In this document: one piece after another, positions 36,241-49,838 of the stretch
How positions within the stretch are numbered: position 1 is the stretch's first letter
How the letters are laid out: each line of letters starts with the position of its first letter
Assembly: GCA_006937955.1 (NCBI GenBank)
Contig: SSNP01000024.1
Coordinates: forward strand, 1,262,371-1,326,370
Length of the DNA: 64,000 bases
Source: Pachypanchax playfairii
Taxonomy: Eukaryota; Chordata; Actinopteri; Cyprinodontiformes; Aplocheilidae
Direction: 5' to 3'
Notes under the pieces: model-generated
Told to the model about the DNA's origin: nothing
The model's database searches: none
The model's input: the letters and a program-made list of their open reading frames with translations, nothing else
Made by a program: the position numbers and the translations under genes

Positions 36241-39200
36241 AAGTTCAGGGAGTATAAAATGACTATTTGGACAGTTATGGTCCAGTTTTTCAATTATAAA
36301 TGAGTATTTTTGCAGATGCCAATTTAACTCTTTCTGTTGCTCATCTAGTTGATTTTAAATCCAAAGTGTCCAAAGGCTAAAATAATCTCTGTAGCCGAGT
36401 CAGGTCTGATCCACGGCCTTTTACTGCATCTTCTTTCTCACCTGTATTTTTACCACTTTGATTTCAAAAAGTGCGGATGTGAAGCTTTTCACACTTATTT
36501 TCAGAGAAACTAATTCAGGAAACAGCTGGTTAGTTGTGTTAAATCTGAAATGATGCAGCATCTTGTGTTCCAGAGTCACATCAGGTCACATCTTCATCAT
36601 GTGTCCTGATGAGCTGACGTTTTCTGAAGCTCTTTAATGATGCAGCAAAAGGCTTTTCGATTTCCCTCGAGCCTCACTTATTTATTATTTCTCACACGAG
36701 GTGGATGAAAGCCATTTTCCAACAGGACCCACTCACCGGAGCTGATGCTTGTTTAAGCACCACAGAGGTGTTGATGTGTCTCGTGCGTTTGCTTTCTTCG
36801 GACAGATCACTTCCATGAAGGCAGTTGGAAACATTCTTCTTTGCGCAGCTTTTTTGGCGTCTCCTGCAGCCCAGAGCCAGATCACTTACATGCTTTCAAT
36901 TAACATCATGTTTTTGGCCAACACTTTGTAACCAGAGTTCGTTTACGTGATCAGAGCTTGTCAGTATTGGTTTAAATGTCAGGCATTGCTTTTATTTAGG
37001 CTTTTGTGTGTTAATCTCCTTTACAATCCAGGCTTTGCGACTGACTCGTCACTGCCCTTCCTCTCTCCTACCAGCATTTTCTTTTTACAGTTTCCTATTT
37101 CTTTTCTTCTCCTCTTTTTGTACCGTATATTTAATATAATTTTCCAATCACTGAAGGCTTCGGGCCTGGACTTTTGACTGCTCTGTTTAGTTCCAGCTAA
37201 TACCAAAGCAAGAGGAGAGAAAAAAATCACCCTGGTGGTTTCTAATAGCTGCAGTGATGATTCTGCAGCCATTTGCCTCCGGTGCACTGGAACCACAGCT
37301 GATGTTGTCTGTGTTTTCCTATCTGCACTACAAGGGGCGACGCCACCATTACAAGCTCTACAACACCCTCTGTGTCCATCTGAAATATATTCTGTTCCAT
37401 CTGGTTGTCATTACAGAGTGCGCAAACACACACACACACACACACACAGCCTGAGAGGAAGAGTCTGCCTGTGAAACCAGACTCACCTGTTGTAATTAAA
37501 GTCTTTTTGAAAAGATTTGGAGAAAACTGATTATTGAAGAGCTTAGCAGAAAATCTCCGGAGAGTAAAGATTCAGGGACAGATGTTGTCCTCCTCCCAGA
37601 GTCCGAGTGCGTGAAGAACGAAGGGAAGGTGGTGGGGAGGATCATTATTAACTCATAAGCTGGTTAATGCTGTAGCACTCTCAACCTTCAACTCAAATGA
37701 GAGTTTCCATCATTTACATATCAATTTAATTTCCTGTGCTTCCCCTCTCGTCTCTCCTCCTCCATCGGTTTGCTGCTGCAGTCTTCCTGTACCACACCAG
37801 CGCACAAACACCCTGCGGCCCAGCCCAGGAAAAACACACACATAGGTAAACACCAAAAGTCGTGGCGGCGTGACACAAACGAATGCAGAGGTGTGCACGC
37901 CTACATGTAGCTGGTGTCGCGTGTGCGTGCATGAGGTAGGATCCAGTTAGACAGAGCAGCTCCGTGTCCTGCTGTAGCTCTGTCAGGATTAAACCAGTGA
38001 TCAGAGAAATGAAAGGGATGCTGTCACACCACATAGGCTCCTATACACATCATCCTCAATAATTACACCCTCTCCTTCCTCTGCCTCGCTCCTTTCACCA
38101 GTATAACCTCCTACCTGTGTGTGTGTGTGTTTGACAGTCAGCATGCTTGACTGACACCGCAGCACATAAAATAGGAGCTTTTACAGAATCTGCTTGAATT
38201 ATGCTCCTTTCAATCCCTTTTCTTCTATAAAGATACACCTGCATGTATGTATGTTGGAGATTTGTGTATTGGCGCGATAAGCGTGTTTGGGTTTGTGTGT
38301 GCGTGTGCCAACCTCTGAATACATTCACAGGTGCCCTGTTTGAACCCATACAGATGTGCGCAGCCTCACATGTGGCTGCTCAGCTCAACCTGCAGGGGGA
38401 TTTCGGGCCGCTAACCATTTCAATCTGCAGCTCAAAGCTTGTGAATGTGGTCCAATATTCAGTTGGAGCAGAGTGTTGCACCACAGGGCCTGAAGTGCAA
38501 AGTGAATTCAAGGTCCGCAGGTTTCAGTAAATCCCATATGTGACCTCTGGTGTGAAAGTCAAGAGGTTCCAGATCCAACCTGTGGGAACACGATCCCTTT
38601 TTTTTTTTTATGGTTTATATTATCAAGGCTCTGTTTTCACTGTAATAAATGGAAAGATTCAGCTTTTAGGTAGCCGTTTCATAGTGGGTGATAATTTACA
38701 ACTAATTATTAGTTTCACTTTTTTTTGTCGCCTTTCATTTGCAATTTGCTTTTGTTTGAATCGTTTTAGCAAACATTAGCTGCTGTAGTAGCTCAGGGCT
38801 TGAAGTCATGATCATTTTTCACCAAACACAAACTGTTTTGATGTTTAAAAAGTAACCGGTGGGTTTTACTAACAAGGAATAAGTGCTTCTTATTCCTGTG
38901 TGAAATAGATTTTGCTTCTGGCTCCTGTTATTTATGTATTTATGAGTGTGTGCAATGTTCAAAACACAGATTTTGAGGATTCAGATGATTCATGCAGAGA
39001 GATTTAATAAACTTGATGCTGCAGATTACTCTGTTATTACCACCAAACAAAGCGTGGCCTCAAGTTTGCACTTGTTGCTGCTGTGAGAAGGAGTGTGCTT
39101 TGTGCTGGGCGAGGAGAACATACATAAAACATGTTGATTGTCAGTCCGTGTTAGGTGGAATAAAAACACACAAAAACAGAAACACAGTGTTTGTGGGGGA

Positions 39201-41479
39201 GAAACAGATTGGGGTGAAATTTTTAACCCATTAAGTACAAAATTTTGACTGATTTGTACTTATAAATAGCACATGTTGTTTTTACCCACCACAAATAGAT
39301 GCTAGTAATTTATAAGGTACAGTTAGTATGTAGGTAAAGAGAGTATTTTTTTAACATAATTCTAAAATAAGCATAAAATCTCACATAACATGTAGTTTTG
39401 TTCAGAGATATGTGGATTGTTTTTTACTCTTCGTGCACATTGTTTTAACGAGGCCATTTCAAACAAATTTCAGGACTTTGTGGTTATTTCTTAAGTATTA
39501 ACCTGTAATATGAAACATTTTATATCTAAAAAACATTCGAAAACACTGATTAACAGATCTTTCAATCTGCCTGCGTCAAAATTTGGCTAGTTTTGTCTGG
39601 TTCCGTCAGGCTTCGGGCAGCAGCTCGTTCATATTCATTATTCGAATTTGCTGGACTCTGATTGGCTAACAAACTAGCCTATGAGAGCAAGGTATACTGT
39701 TTCCTGCCCCGCTGCGCATGGCAACAGTAGACGTTCTCTCTTCCTGTTTGATACGTCTTATGCTACAGCTTTTAGCCAGCAGCATGCTAGGCGTGGTTTC
39801 AACTGTGGGAGCTGCCGAATACTAACGAACAAAGGAGTTGTGACGAAACAGATACAGGCCTTTTGAACTCGGGAGAACTCGGGTTTTATCACCACTTGTG
39901 TAGTTTGAGAGATAAAAACTGAAAGAGAAGTTGTTGACCTGTTTTCACACCCACTATGAAGGTAAGAACACCTGTGGAGCTAAAATATTCAACAGAAACC
40001 TTAGAAAAACAGTTTTTAATGGAAGGGCCTCTTTAAACATTTCAATGGCTTTATTGTAATTTAGAGATTATGTATTTGTTTTTATGGAAATACAGTTGCA
40101 TAAAACACTTGAAATTTCATAACATGAATTTAGCAGTTTGAAGCAACAGTCTCGTGACTATGTTGATTAAAAATACGATCTCTGGTGTTGAAGGGCTTAA
40201 AAGTCACAAACTTTCAGTCTCAAAACTGTTAGTTATAAAGTCCTCTCACAGTTCAACAGGTATTACTTCTGACTGGAACTTTATACTTTACTATTTTATA
40301 CTACTATGATATAATTTTAATGGAATTAGAGATGTTTTAGGGCAGCAGTAAGTAAGTGCTTGATGTCACAGTGAAAAGGAAAGGGTTTTAATTTTGGGTC
40401 ATGTCACCCTGATTCTTCTGTCTGCTGCAGGTAAGATGCTGACTGCTGGTAACAGCGCCACCTTTCAGAACATCTGAATGTGATTTAATAGAGCATGTTG
40501 AGAACATGTTCTGCAACTGTGTAACTGAGCAGGCAGCAGGTTGATGCAGCCGTGGTGCAACAACAAATGAGCCGTGTCTTTGTTATTGGTAAATTACTGG
40601 CTGCTGGTTATCAACAGATCTGCTTGTTTGCTACTGTACACTAATTTGTGCTGCTCCTGGTGGACTTTGTTGGTCATTAGTGAAATGAGCTGTTTGCACC
40701 TGTGTTTGTGCATCAGTTTAATTCCTGTTTTTCTTTAGGATGGTTGCTGATTTATGAGCACACGCTACTTCCTGTGAACAGAAATCAAAGAGGGGTTTGG
40801 AAGACGTGACCCTTACAGAGCAACAACAAATTTTACTGGGCATCAATTTAGGCTAATCAGGACCGGTTAAACCCTGGTATTGTCTCTTCAGATAAGCCTC
40901 ATACAAACAAATATAAACAGTAAAACAAACAAGCTCCAGAGCGTGACACCAATACATCACTTTTTGAGTTTTTTTACTCTCCTTTTAGCCTGTTTATGTC
41001 TCTATTGATTTGGTACCTTAAGACTTTATGTCCCAGGTTTTGTGTAAGAGTGTTAGTTGTTATAATTCAGCACTTGAGCATGTAATACATGTAAATCTAA
41101 CTTGGTTCCCCAAAGCTCATTATTTGTGACTAGTGCAGAAGAGCGTTTGTTTTCTGCTGTGTTTCAGATGAGTAACGAGATCATTCACCTGGGCTTCCCG
41201 AGTATCTCCCTGGACCACATCTTTAAGGGCCACGTTTCTGCTTCCAAAAGGAAATTTACCTGCATGACTCACATGTTTACCACAAATGAGAAAAAAAAAC
41301 TATATCCGTGAGAACAAAGGTTAGAGTAATGTATGAATCTGCTAATAAAATTAGTTAAAATAAGTAAACTACTTTTTCTAAACTCAGATATTCACATTTC
41401 TGCACAGCAGTTGCCTCCAAACATCAGAAATAAATAAAAAGCACAACTTTTCTTTTAGAAAAATACTGAGTTAAACTTG
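36241..41479. other. No recognised gene
   Basis: This 5.2-kb stretch carries (CA)n at 37426-37448 and (GT)n at 38117-38131. Open stretches near 37236-37450 (+) and 41160-41310 (+, after a TGTTTCAG) look mildly coding-like but have no domain and no clear exon partner. The interval 39560-40040 looks repeat-like, but no ends were resolved. Confidence 0.4.
37426..37448. repeat. (CA)n microsatellite
   Basis: About 11 CA units in an otherwise unique flank. Confidence 0.9.
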
Positions 41480-42062
41480 AATTCCATAGAATGTCCATAG
41501 TCGTGGTGAGGTGGGGTTATTTTTGTAGATGATGTGGTTCTGTTGGTGGGTTCAAGCCATCACCCTCAGCGTGCACTGGGGTGGTTTGCAGCTGGGATGT
41601 GAGTCAGCTCCTCAAAATTTGAGGTCATGGTTCTCAACCAGAAAAAAAAGGTGGAATGTTCTCTTTAGGTTGGCAGTCAGTCTTTGCCTCTGGTGGAGGA
41701 GTTTAAGTGTCTGGGCATCTTGTTAATGAGGGATGGCAAGATGGAGCAGGAGATGGACCAACAGATTGGGACTTTGTCCTCAGTGATGAAGGAGCTGCTT
41801 CAGTCTGTTGTAGTGAAGGAGCTCAGCTCAAAAGCAAAGCTCTCGATTTACTGGTCTGTCTACATTCTGACTCTTATACATGGTCATGATCTTCTTCTGT
41901 TGGCTGGTCAGGATCAACTTTAGAAATAAGATGAAGAGCGCTGTCATCCAGCGGGAGTGTGAAGTAGAATGTCCTCTGCATCGAAAGAAGTCAGCTGAGG
42001 TGGTTCGGGCATCTGATTAGGATTCCTCATCATTACCTCACCAAGGAGGTTTTTCAGGTTTA
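41480..42062 (+). mobile_element. Decayed non-LTR retrotransposon (LINE) reverse-transcriptase fragment
   Basis: The + strand reads FVDDVVLL near 41520, the (Y/F)xDD catalytic box of reverse transcriptase. In shifting frames it continues FKCLGILLMRDGKMEQEMDQ, QIGTLSSVMKELLQSVVVKE and LSSKAKLSIYWSVYILTLIHGH. The DNA then follows GAGTCAGCTGAGGTGGTTCG and GGCATCTGATTAGGATTCCT, matching the fish LINE 'QLRWFGHLIRMP' tail. These are the usual C-terminal RT landmarks, with several frame breaks. The exact LINE clade is not decided. Confidence 0.8.
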
Positions 42063-45000
42063 TTCCACTGGGAAACTAAAACAAAGAACCCTTCAAAGAT
42101 TCATGTTAAGCACCTTGAATAACAGACAGAACTATGATCTGTCTCTTTGCTTTAATATTCACAGAACTTGACCATTGATTTCTCACTGCAGAGAACTGGA
42201 GAGGTGCAAAGAAACTGATCTGTGGTGCAGCAATTGATTAAATGTCCATAGAAAACAGAAAGTGCCCCCCTGGTGAATCTATAATAAATCAGCTCCTCAC
42301 AAATGACAAAAAGCTCAGAAATATCTTTTAGTAAAGTTGAAAATTGAAGTATTGGCCACTGTTGTGTTGAATGGTTCTATGGAAACACTGAACAGTTAAT
42401 ATCTTACCTGTTGTAGATGATGCTTTAAACAACCAGCAGAGATTGTGTTTGACCAGATTGACAAGCAAGTGGGGCCAGTTACAAAATACCTTCTTAAAAC
42501 AACTCTATAATCTCTGTATATGTGAAATACCTTGTGAAAGTACCACTATGTATAAAACCTTGTAATGTGAAATCTTCAGCTGTTTAAAGCAGTAATCCAC
42601 TTTAGTGGCTGTTAGCCTTCTGTTTTCTTGTTCTGTTTGTAATTAAAATTAAATAATTCAAAATCTTTCTACATCATGTTGGATATTAATCAATAACTGT
42701 CTCTTAAAGACGGGAACCTGTTGTTTCCCATTAATCCTCAGTGCTGGATGGAACCAGGCTGAGCGAACCAAGAAATCAGTTCTGTTTGAATATCCAGACA
42801 CTTTTCATGTCTAATAGTTTGAATTTAAAACCATCCTCCTACACAAAAACATCAAGATGTTGGGGTTTTTTCCCTTTTATTGCCTGTTTAAAAGCGATTG
42901 AGATCCTCTGTGATTTAACCCATTCTCTCATGCTTCATTTAATGAACTTCCTGTAAAGCGTTCGTTTATTGCAGAACAGAATATGTTCTTTCTGTCTGCA
43001 GAAAATGAAAGACATACTGTTGAGTGGGAGTGTAGATTAGAAACTCAGTTTGCACAGATAAAAGAGCAGTTTATCATGATAGAAAAATGATTGAAAAGCG
43101 TTGAGTAGAAGGTTACAGCGGGGGCACGATTACTTATATGTTGCTTTTATTCTGACATCTGTTGTGTTAAAGCACTTCTAATAAAAGAATCTTCTTGCTG
43201 CTCTAACATTATATTGACAAACCACTTATAAATGCAGCAATGATGCAATTGATAATAATTATAGCTTCTTTTTATTAACCCTAAGAGAACAGCTGACATG
43301 AAGAATAAAAGAATTCCTGCTCAGTTTGAGGTGTTACTGAGATTATCTGATTGTGTCACAGACAAACCGTTTAAAACACACGAGGAACTCCAAAATGCAT
43401 GTTTAATTTAACTGGCCATGGAAGACAGACTGTCCACACATTCTCATCCCCATACTGTTTTTGATGGGAAAAAATTAAATAGATTTCTAAAGGATTTCTA
43501 CAGCACAATGAAATTTCAATGGAAAAATTGCCTGACAGGAAGTGAAACTCTTTCCAGCGATGCGCACCTGCAGTTGTGTTATTGCATGAAGCTTCTTAGA
43601 GGAATACAGCGTCTTGTTTTCACAGATTTTCAGTAATACAGCAGCTACATCTTGTGTTTATTGCTATCAGAACCTTCAGTCATATGACCCTTGTTTACAC
43701 ACAAACCAAAATTCTGTGCCACGCTAAGCTACGTTTGCAAGATCAAGGAAAAACATATATTGCTATTTTTTGGTATTAGCTACATAACCTTCATGCATTT
43801 CATTGTGATTTTCAAAATCTGTGAGGATTTCCGGACTAGAAAAATGCTAGCTTAGCCGTGAACAATGTGTAGGACCATGCATAAATTGAGCAAAAAGGTA
43901 CAATCCTTTAGTTTTCCATTCTCATTCTTGAAATCTTGCAAGAAATGTGAGTTTAATGGCAGATGTTTTCAGAGAATGTAATAGCAGGTATTTTTTATGC
44001 TGAGTAGTTAGGGCCTCTGAAAGGGTATTGTGAAATATGCTACCTGTAAGGCACGAAAGGTGGATTGCTACTGAATTTATTGGTATTTCTGTAAAAAGCT
44101 TTGGAAGTGAGGAACTACAAAAACTTGCACTTTTCATAGTGTACTGTAGAAATGTTGGATGTATCCATTCAGCTTCGACTGAGATGTCAGAACAGAAAAA
44201 TTACATCTGTCTCACTTTATCCTGCTGGAGCCATTAAACTTTGAATGTTTGCTGAAATGCAAACTAATCTAGAGGAAACCGTAAAAACAGTTCCAGAAAC
44301 AAAATAAGCTAGGCTAGTTTAGCTAAATGAAAGCAAAGAATGTTCTTCTCTGGGTTTTACTTTCATTAATGGGGGAAGGCTCGCCACCTGCTGGTGGGCC
44401 GAGGTACAACATTTCAGTTTAAGTTCCTTTATTTGGAAAATAAAAATTTGACAAACCAATAGGGAAAAAAAATCCTATGAAAAATATCCGAACAACACAA
44501 ATGAGGTCTGAGATAAAGATGTAGATGCTGGTGATCACTGGTTTGGTTCAGGAACACAGTTTTCTGCAGAACATTGGCAGGTAAGAGTTCATTACTGCCT
44601 TCCCAAAGTGAAACTCCATCGCTGGAGGAATGAAATAAAAACAAAATCCAGACATGTCGCTGCTTTTTGGGCCGAAGCTAATTTAGGAGGGACTGAGCTG
44701 AGGTGAAACCGTTTTGTGGCATCTTCCTGCTCATTATGAGAGTGAAGGACACAGTTTCTCTGTGTGTTGATGTCTTATTTAAAACACGCTGCACAACAAG
44801 ATAACTCTGTCCTGGAGTCCTGCAGACGTGTAGAAAACATACAGGTGCAATACAGAAACAAAGACTGATCTGATGTTTTCAGCAGCTGCAATTCTTTAAT
44901 AAAAGTTCACTGTTTAAAACACTGTTTTACTTTCTGAATTAATTACATGTTACACAATGTTTTAGCTTATCTGAACAGAATCAGCTCCTGCAGCATCTGT

Positions 45001-45585
45001 CTGAGGTTACACAGCTGTTTGTTTTCGTGTGGTTGATCAGTGGGTCAGAGGTTTTCTGAACTGCAGACTTTTACTTCATTACTCTGATTGCTCTATAGGA
45101 GATCCGTAAGGTTTTCACTGGCTCACACACACACGCGCACACACACACCTTCAGGCTGTCTGCTCAGGCAATCGACCTCGTCCAACCAATTAAAGATGGC
45201 GCTTAGTTCCTGATCGATGGACTGTACGAGTTAGTCAGCATGAGGAAAGCTGCAGGTGGCTTTTCTGCAGGATCCACTACACGGTCTGATAAAAGTTTGG
45301 ATTTGGTGTCAGTGAGACTCGACTGAGGATCATAGTGAATGGCCAAAACACACCCAAGAGTTTGTGATTGGGGTTTTTTGTTTGTTGCAGAAAAAAACAT
45401 AGTTAAAAGTTTTTTAGGTAGCAGCAGGTTAAAACATGAGAGTGTACTGACTGACTATTTGTGTTTTTATTAACTGGAATGCAGAAACACACAAAAAATA
45501 TGTTTAATTGGGACATACGTGGACAGCAAAACCTTAAATTATCACTTTAAGAAAAGAAAATCATTTATTTAAATACAGTTAACAG
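42063..45585. other. No recognised gene
   Basis: Non-coding. A (CA)n/(CG) alternating tract lies at 45124-45148. ORFs here are short and without domains. Confidence 0.45.
45124..45148. repeat. (CA)n with CGCG microsatellite
   Basis: CACACACACACGCGCACACACACAC, written across the tract as alternating purine and pyrimidine. Confidence 0.9.
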
Positions 45586-45588
45586 TAA

Positions 45589-45951
45589 TGATGCGTTCAC
45601 ACCGGCCACTTTGTCAATGTCAAGCAACGCTCATAACGCTCCAAGTTTGACGTTTAAAAGTTGAAGCTCATAACGCCTGCCAGTCAGAGCGCATAGGCGT
45701 TAAAGCTCGTAACGCTGGACCGTTAAAAAGAACGCGAAGGCAGGGCTTCCTTTGTTATCGGATGTTTGGAGCTATGGCGGATTATATAGCGAGAGTGGCT
45801 TGGCTTTATTTACTCCGTTTGTGGATACACCTCATTCTTCAGATGCGTTTTGAGTTTGTCGCAGAGCCGTTGACGTCTGTCTGACGCACTCCACCATAGA
45901 CTTTACATGTAAACTTGCTGCTTCTGACGTTGACGGTGTGTGAACGCACCA
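45589..45951 (+). mobile_element. PIF/Harbinger deletion derivative, copy 2
   Basis: Flanking TAA duplications lie at 45586-45588 and 45952-45954. The ends are TGATGCGTTCACACC and (reverse complement) TGGTGCGTTCACACA. Inside, from ATG 45774, the reading is MADYIARVAWLYLLRLWIHL and ILQMRFEF, the same transposase N-terminus as copy 1 at 18955-19524 but with more internal loss. The 363-bp copy is non-autonomous. Confidence 0.87.
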
Positions 45952-45954
45952 TAA

Positions 45955-47690
45955 TAGTTCATAGAGCATATAAGTGTTTGTTTATAATTGACTCAAACTC
46001 ACCAGTTTACTCTGAACTGATTTGGATTTGTTGCTTCTTTCTAGTGTCTTTAGGATGATTTAATTTGCAAGTGAAATGTTACATTTTAACTTGAAACTAA
46101 AATAACTTGAGCCAGACTTTCACCATAGTGTTTTATCATCTGTTTGTTTGTTTACCACTGTTATGGGATGAAGTTGTGGATTTTCCCTTCAAACCAGGAT
46201 TTAAGGTTCTTTTCAACCCAACAAATCTATTAAAATATACACCGTAGATGAATGAAAAATAAAAGTGCAGCTCTACTTCTCTGATTATGTGCAGGCTAAC
46301 ATTAGCATTGCAGGACTGCTAGTTGTTGCAGAGAGGCAAGAATCCCATGAGCCCTTGGTTCAGAAGTGAAGCAAACTCAGAAATATTTATCATCCATTTA
46401 TGGATTTTCTGTCAATCTGTTAAGCAGAGAGTTTGTTCATTTTTCAACATTAGCATTCAGATCTTTTATTCTTAGCAGCCTCTGGCAGTGAGGGACTTTT
46501 TATATTTCTGTGTACAATATGCTGTTAAAAGATGAAAAGTTTGCCTGTATGTTTTTACACACAGCATAACAGAATGCTTTTCTCTAATTGAATTGAGCTA
46601 ATACAGACTTAGCTAGTAGCATTTTCATCTTAGCCCCTCTGAAGACTTCTTCTTGTGCTCGTGCAAAACAGATCAAATAGTCTAATTTTCAGTGAGTGAA
46701 ATCTGGAATTGTTTCCTTTAGCACCACTTTTCTTCTTTTTATAGAATTATAACGAGACCTTGAACTTGGAGAGTGTCTTTGTGAACGATTGCCACCTTTT
46801 GAAATATAAATGAACAACATCGGCCGCCATCTGCAGTCAGTCCTTCCTTCATCAGCGGCTGGTGAAGGAGGGAGGGTGTTAAGTAAAGAGAAGCTGATCT
46901 GTTTTTCTCCCCTTTCAGATATCACACCAGTGAGCCTGTCACCCACACAGCCAATATCACAGTCAGTCCACACACTGGGTTCAGGCACAGGGCAAGGAGG
47001 GAAAACAGAAGGGAGGCAGGTTGAGATGAGGATGAAGAAGCAGGAAGTCAACAAGGGTAAAAATGTGCGACTGTGGCAGGTCCCTTTGGCTCAGAGCGGT
47101 AAGACATCTGTGCTTACAGTGCAGTGTGTTTTTCTCAGCTTTCACCTCTTTACCTTTTTGTTGTGTTGTTAACACACACACCAGTGTATATAAATACACC
47201 CCACAGTTACTAACAGGAATGTTGAGCTGATACAGAGAGGTGGATGATGTAGATGGAGACATTTGTAAGGTATTAGAATGTGAGAGGACCAGAGGATTAG
47301 GAGTGCACGGGATGTGGTATGAAAGCACTGCAGCATAAATAAACCATAGAGGACTCTGACATGAGAATACACCTCAGTAGATCTGACATCGGTGAACTGG
47401 TGCACATTTGTTGAAAAACACAGTCCAGGAGACTCCACGAAGTGCTGCAAGATGCAGTGTCAGCAAAACAACAGCCACCTGCAGCATTTATAAAGCCACC
47501 ATTTCCGAATTTGTCACAGAATAAGGTGGAATCCAGGTAAATCGCCCTCTTCAGTGACAAACTGCGTCAACTTTGCTAGATTAGAAATCTTCTGACAAAT
47601 TCGAAGTAGCCAGATTGTAGCATTTTGCGTCTTTCTCACCTTCCTGCTTTTAAAGCATATTTCTAACTCATATACACTTCATTTCTCACA
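45955..47690. other. No recognised gene
   Basis: Non-coding. Overlapping ORFs of 115 to 121 codons on both strands at 46689-47328 mirror each other and show no domain. Confidence 0.45.
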
Positions 47691-47699
47691 TTTCTGCGG

Positions 47700-48290
47700 T
47701 CACTCCCACACAACATGTTTTTCTAGGGCACATTAACACAGCAGAACAGGCTGTAATTGCAGATAAGTCAATCTTTTCGATGTATGAAAGCTCCTTTCTA
47801 AAGAACTGACATTTTAACACACTTAGCTCGATTATCTTTAGGTTTAACAGGTGCTTTAAAAAATACTGCTGTGTAATTATTGGGACTGAAATACTTTTGG
47901 AGAAAGGCTGATCTTCTAACCTCCTTAGTATGACGTTCAAAGGAAAGGATTTGGTCAAAAACACTCCAAGATTTTTCAGCCTGTTATTTATCCAGAATCA
48001 CAGGGAGATTAGTAGATTCTGTTTTTGCTAAATTTAGGGGCTAGAAATTTTTAAGCCCCCCATCTTCTAACCTGCTGACTATAATGTTGTTGTGTTGGAT
48101 TTGTTTAAAAAAGCTACTGGCACGTACAATTGCAAGTCATCTGCATAGAAATGGAAATGCCAAATACAGTGAGAACAAAAGATATACAGATCTCGTAGGG
48201 ACAACGTAGCTAATGGAAAGAAGTTTGGACGAATTGTTAAGATAGGACATTGTAAGATCTGTCCAACAGAAAAGATCTTTGCTTCTGTGA
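47700..48290 (-). mobile_element. Decayed LINE (L2/Rex/CR1-like) reverse-transcriptase fragment
   Basis: The minus strand reads LYIFCSHCIWHFHFYADDLQ and LYVPV near 48120-48200, the 'FHxYADDxQLY' catalytic box typical of L2/Rex/CR1-like LINEs. Further downstream on that strand (about 47930-47975) it reads KNLGVFLTKSFPL, matching the 'rNLGVifDs.LsF' motif that follows in this group. Stops and frame shifts lie between them. The boundaries are approximate. Confidence 0.65.
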
Positions 48291-49308
48291 GGGATTTTCT
48301 AGGTTACTTCAGTTTCATTTGTACAACCTTGTCACAGTGACAAATGATTATAACTTAATGTCTGATTGTTGATCTCCTCATCAGTGAGAGCTTAGATTAG
48401 AACAGGTAGCTGCAGTTTATCAATAATGTGTGTTCTCTCTAAGAGATTCAGTCCTGGTACCAAGGAGTCTGATGAAGACCAGAAGTCTGAGAGTCTCTCA
48501 TATTCGCCTGGCTATAAAACACAGCAAATTAACTATTATAGGTATAGCCTCATTCCAGTACATATGTATGACCGTTCTCATGTCATGCATGACATTATTT
48601 TAAACTTCTTTCCTTTTCAACTAACTTTGCATCTTGGTAAATAACTTTCCCCAACTCTTTTCAGCTTCTACCACAACTTAGAACATGATTGAGTTGTGAC
48701 AAAACCTCCTGAGATGTGAAGACACTCGTAATGCTGCCACCTTTCAAGTACTCCTCAGCTGGTTTCTCTTCCTCTTTTCCATTAACTCAAACATGCTTCA
48801 AACATCAGCAGACAGATTCTACCGTGCATACACATAATCAGATGATCTCTACATACCAGAACATCACGCCACGTAAGTGTGGTGCCAGCACCTCATGAGA
48901 TTAGCTTAAACATACTAGTCAGAAAACTCTTGCTTCAAATTCTCAATAACTGAGTCATTCAGGTGTTCCATGTCATGAATACGTTACCACCAAGCTTCCT
49001 CACTCTCCACCCAGGACCTTGAAATGCTTTCACCACAATCTTGTTATGGAAGCTTTGTGTATGTTTAAAAGTTTCATGGATCTATTATGCTCTGTCACAA
49101 GTAAAATGGAGTTCACTGATTCACAATCCTGCAACCAACTTCTTGCTGTATTTTCGTGTCATAGCATGGTCTTCATCCTGTGTGAAGTAGGCTGAAGGTG
49201 TCCAATCTCCTAACACTGATTAAATCTTGGCAGATTATGCTCTGATATATATTAACTGTGTCACCTTTGAATTCTGAGGTCTGCTAGTTCTTCACATTAG
49301 CTTCCTTC
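48291..49308. other. No recognised gene
   Basis: Non-coding, no recognised element. Confidence 0.45.
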
Positions 49309-49312
49309 TTAA

Positions 49313-49834
49313 GGCTACGGGGACGCCGTCATCGTCGACGATGCCAGGGACCTTGTTGTGTTTAATCAAACATAGCTTCCGAACCATAAAAGATAGAAAC
49401 TTACTTTTTTCCCTCTAAATCGGGAGAATCCAAGCTTTCAGACGGTAGTTCCGGCATCGCTCTAGCCCATTCACAAGGGATACAGTGTCGTGTCAAAGTC
49501 GGTGTTCCAATCAGAGCCTTTGTCTTTTGCGCATGACGTGCGGTTGTCACATTTTTTTTTTTCTTATTCATTGATATTTAGTGTGGGTTTTTCTTGAATA
49601 AAGTGTGATATTCTAATTTTCGCCTAATTTATTTTTTTTATTTTTTATTCTAATACTCTTTATTTCAAGCAAAGGAGCCTCATTTACACAGCAGTTTATG
49701 ATATTTCAATTCAAAATAAAAAAACAAGGTATAGGACATTATGGGGCATTGAAAGGTGGTGTTGTAGTAGCATTTAAACAAAAAATAGTCAGGCGAGGTT
49801 TATTTCTCCAAAAAAACCCTTGGTCCCCGGAGGG
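49313..49834. mobile_element. piggyBac-like TTAA-flanked miniature
   Basis: TTAA lies on both sides (49309-49312 and 49835-49838). The ends share CTnCGGGGAC in inverted orientation: left GGCTACGGGGACGCC, right reverse complement CCCTCCGGGGACCAA. The interior order resembles the frequent fish piggyBac-type miniatures that end in '..CCGGAGGGTTAA': GCGCATGACG, then AATAAAGTGTGATATTCTAA, then CTTTATTTCAAGCAAAGGAG, and GACATTATGGGGCATTG. No transposase is encoded. Confidence 0.72.
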
Positions 49835-49838
49835 TTAA

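Noticed and set aside
37236..37450. Possible exon after GCTGCAG with HYKLYNTLCVHLKY-type reading
   Set aside because: It runs into a CA microsatellite, the opposite strand is also open, and no family is recognised.
41160..41310. Possible exon after TGTTTCAG
   Set aside because: No donor in frame and no recognisable protein; left as an uncertain open stretch.
46689..47328. ORFs of 115-121 codons on both strands
   Set aside because: They overlap on opposite strands, show no recognised motif, and codon use is not coding-like.
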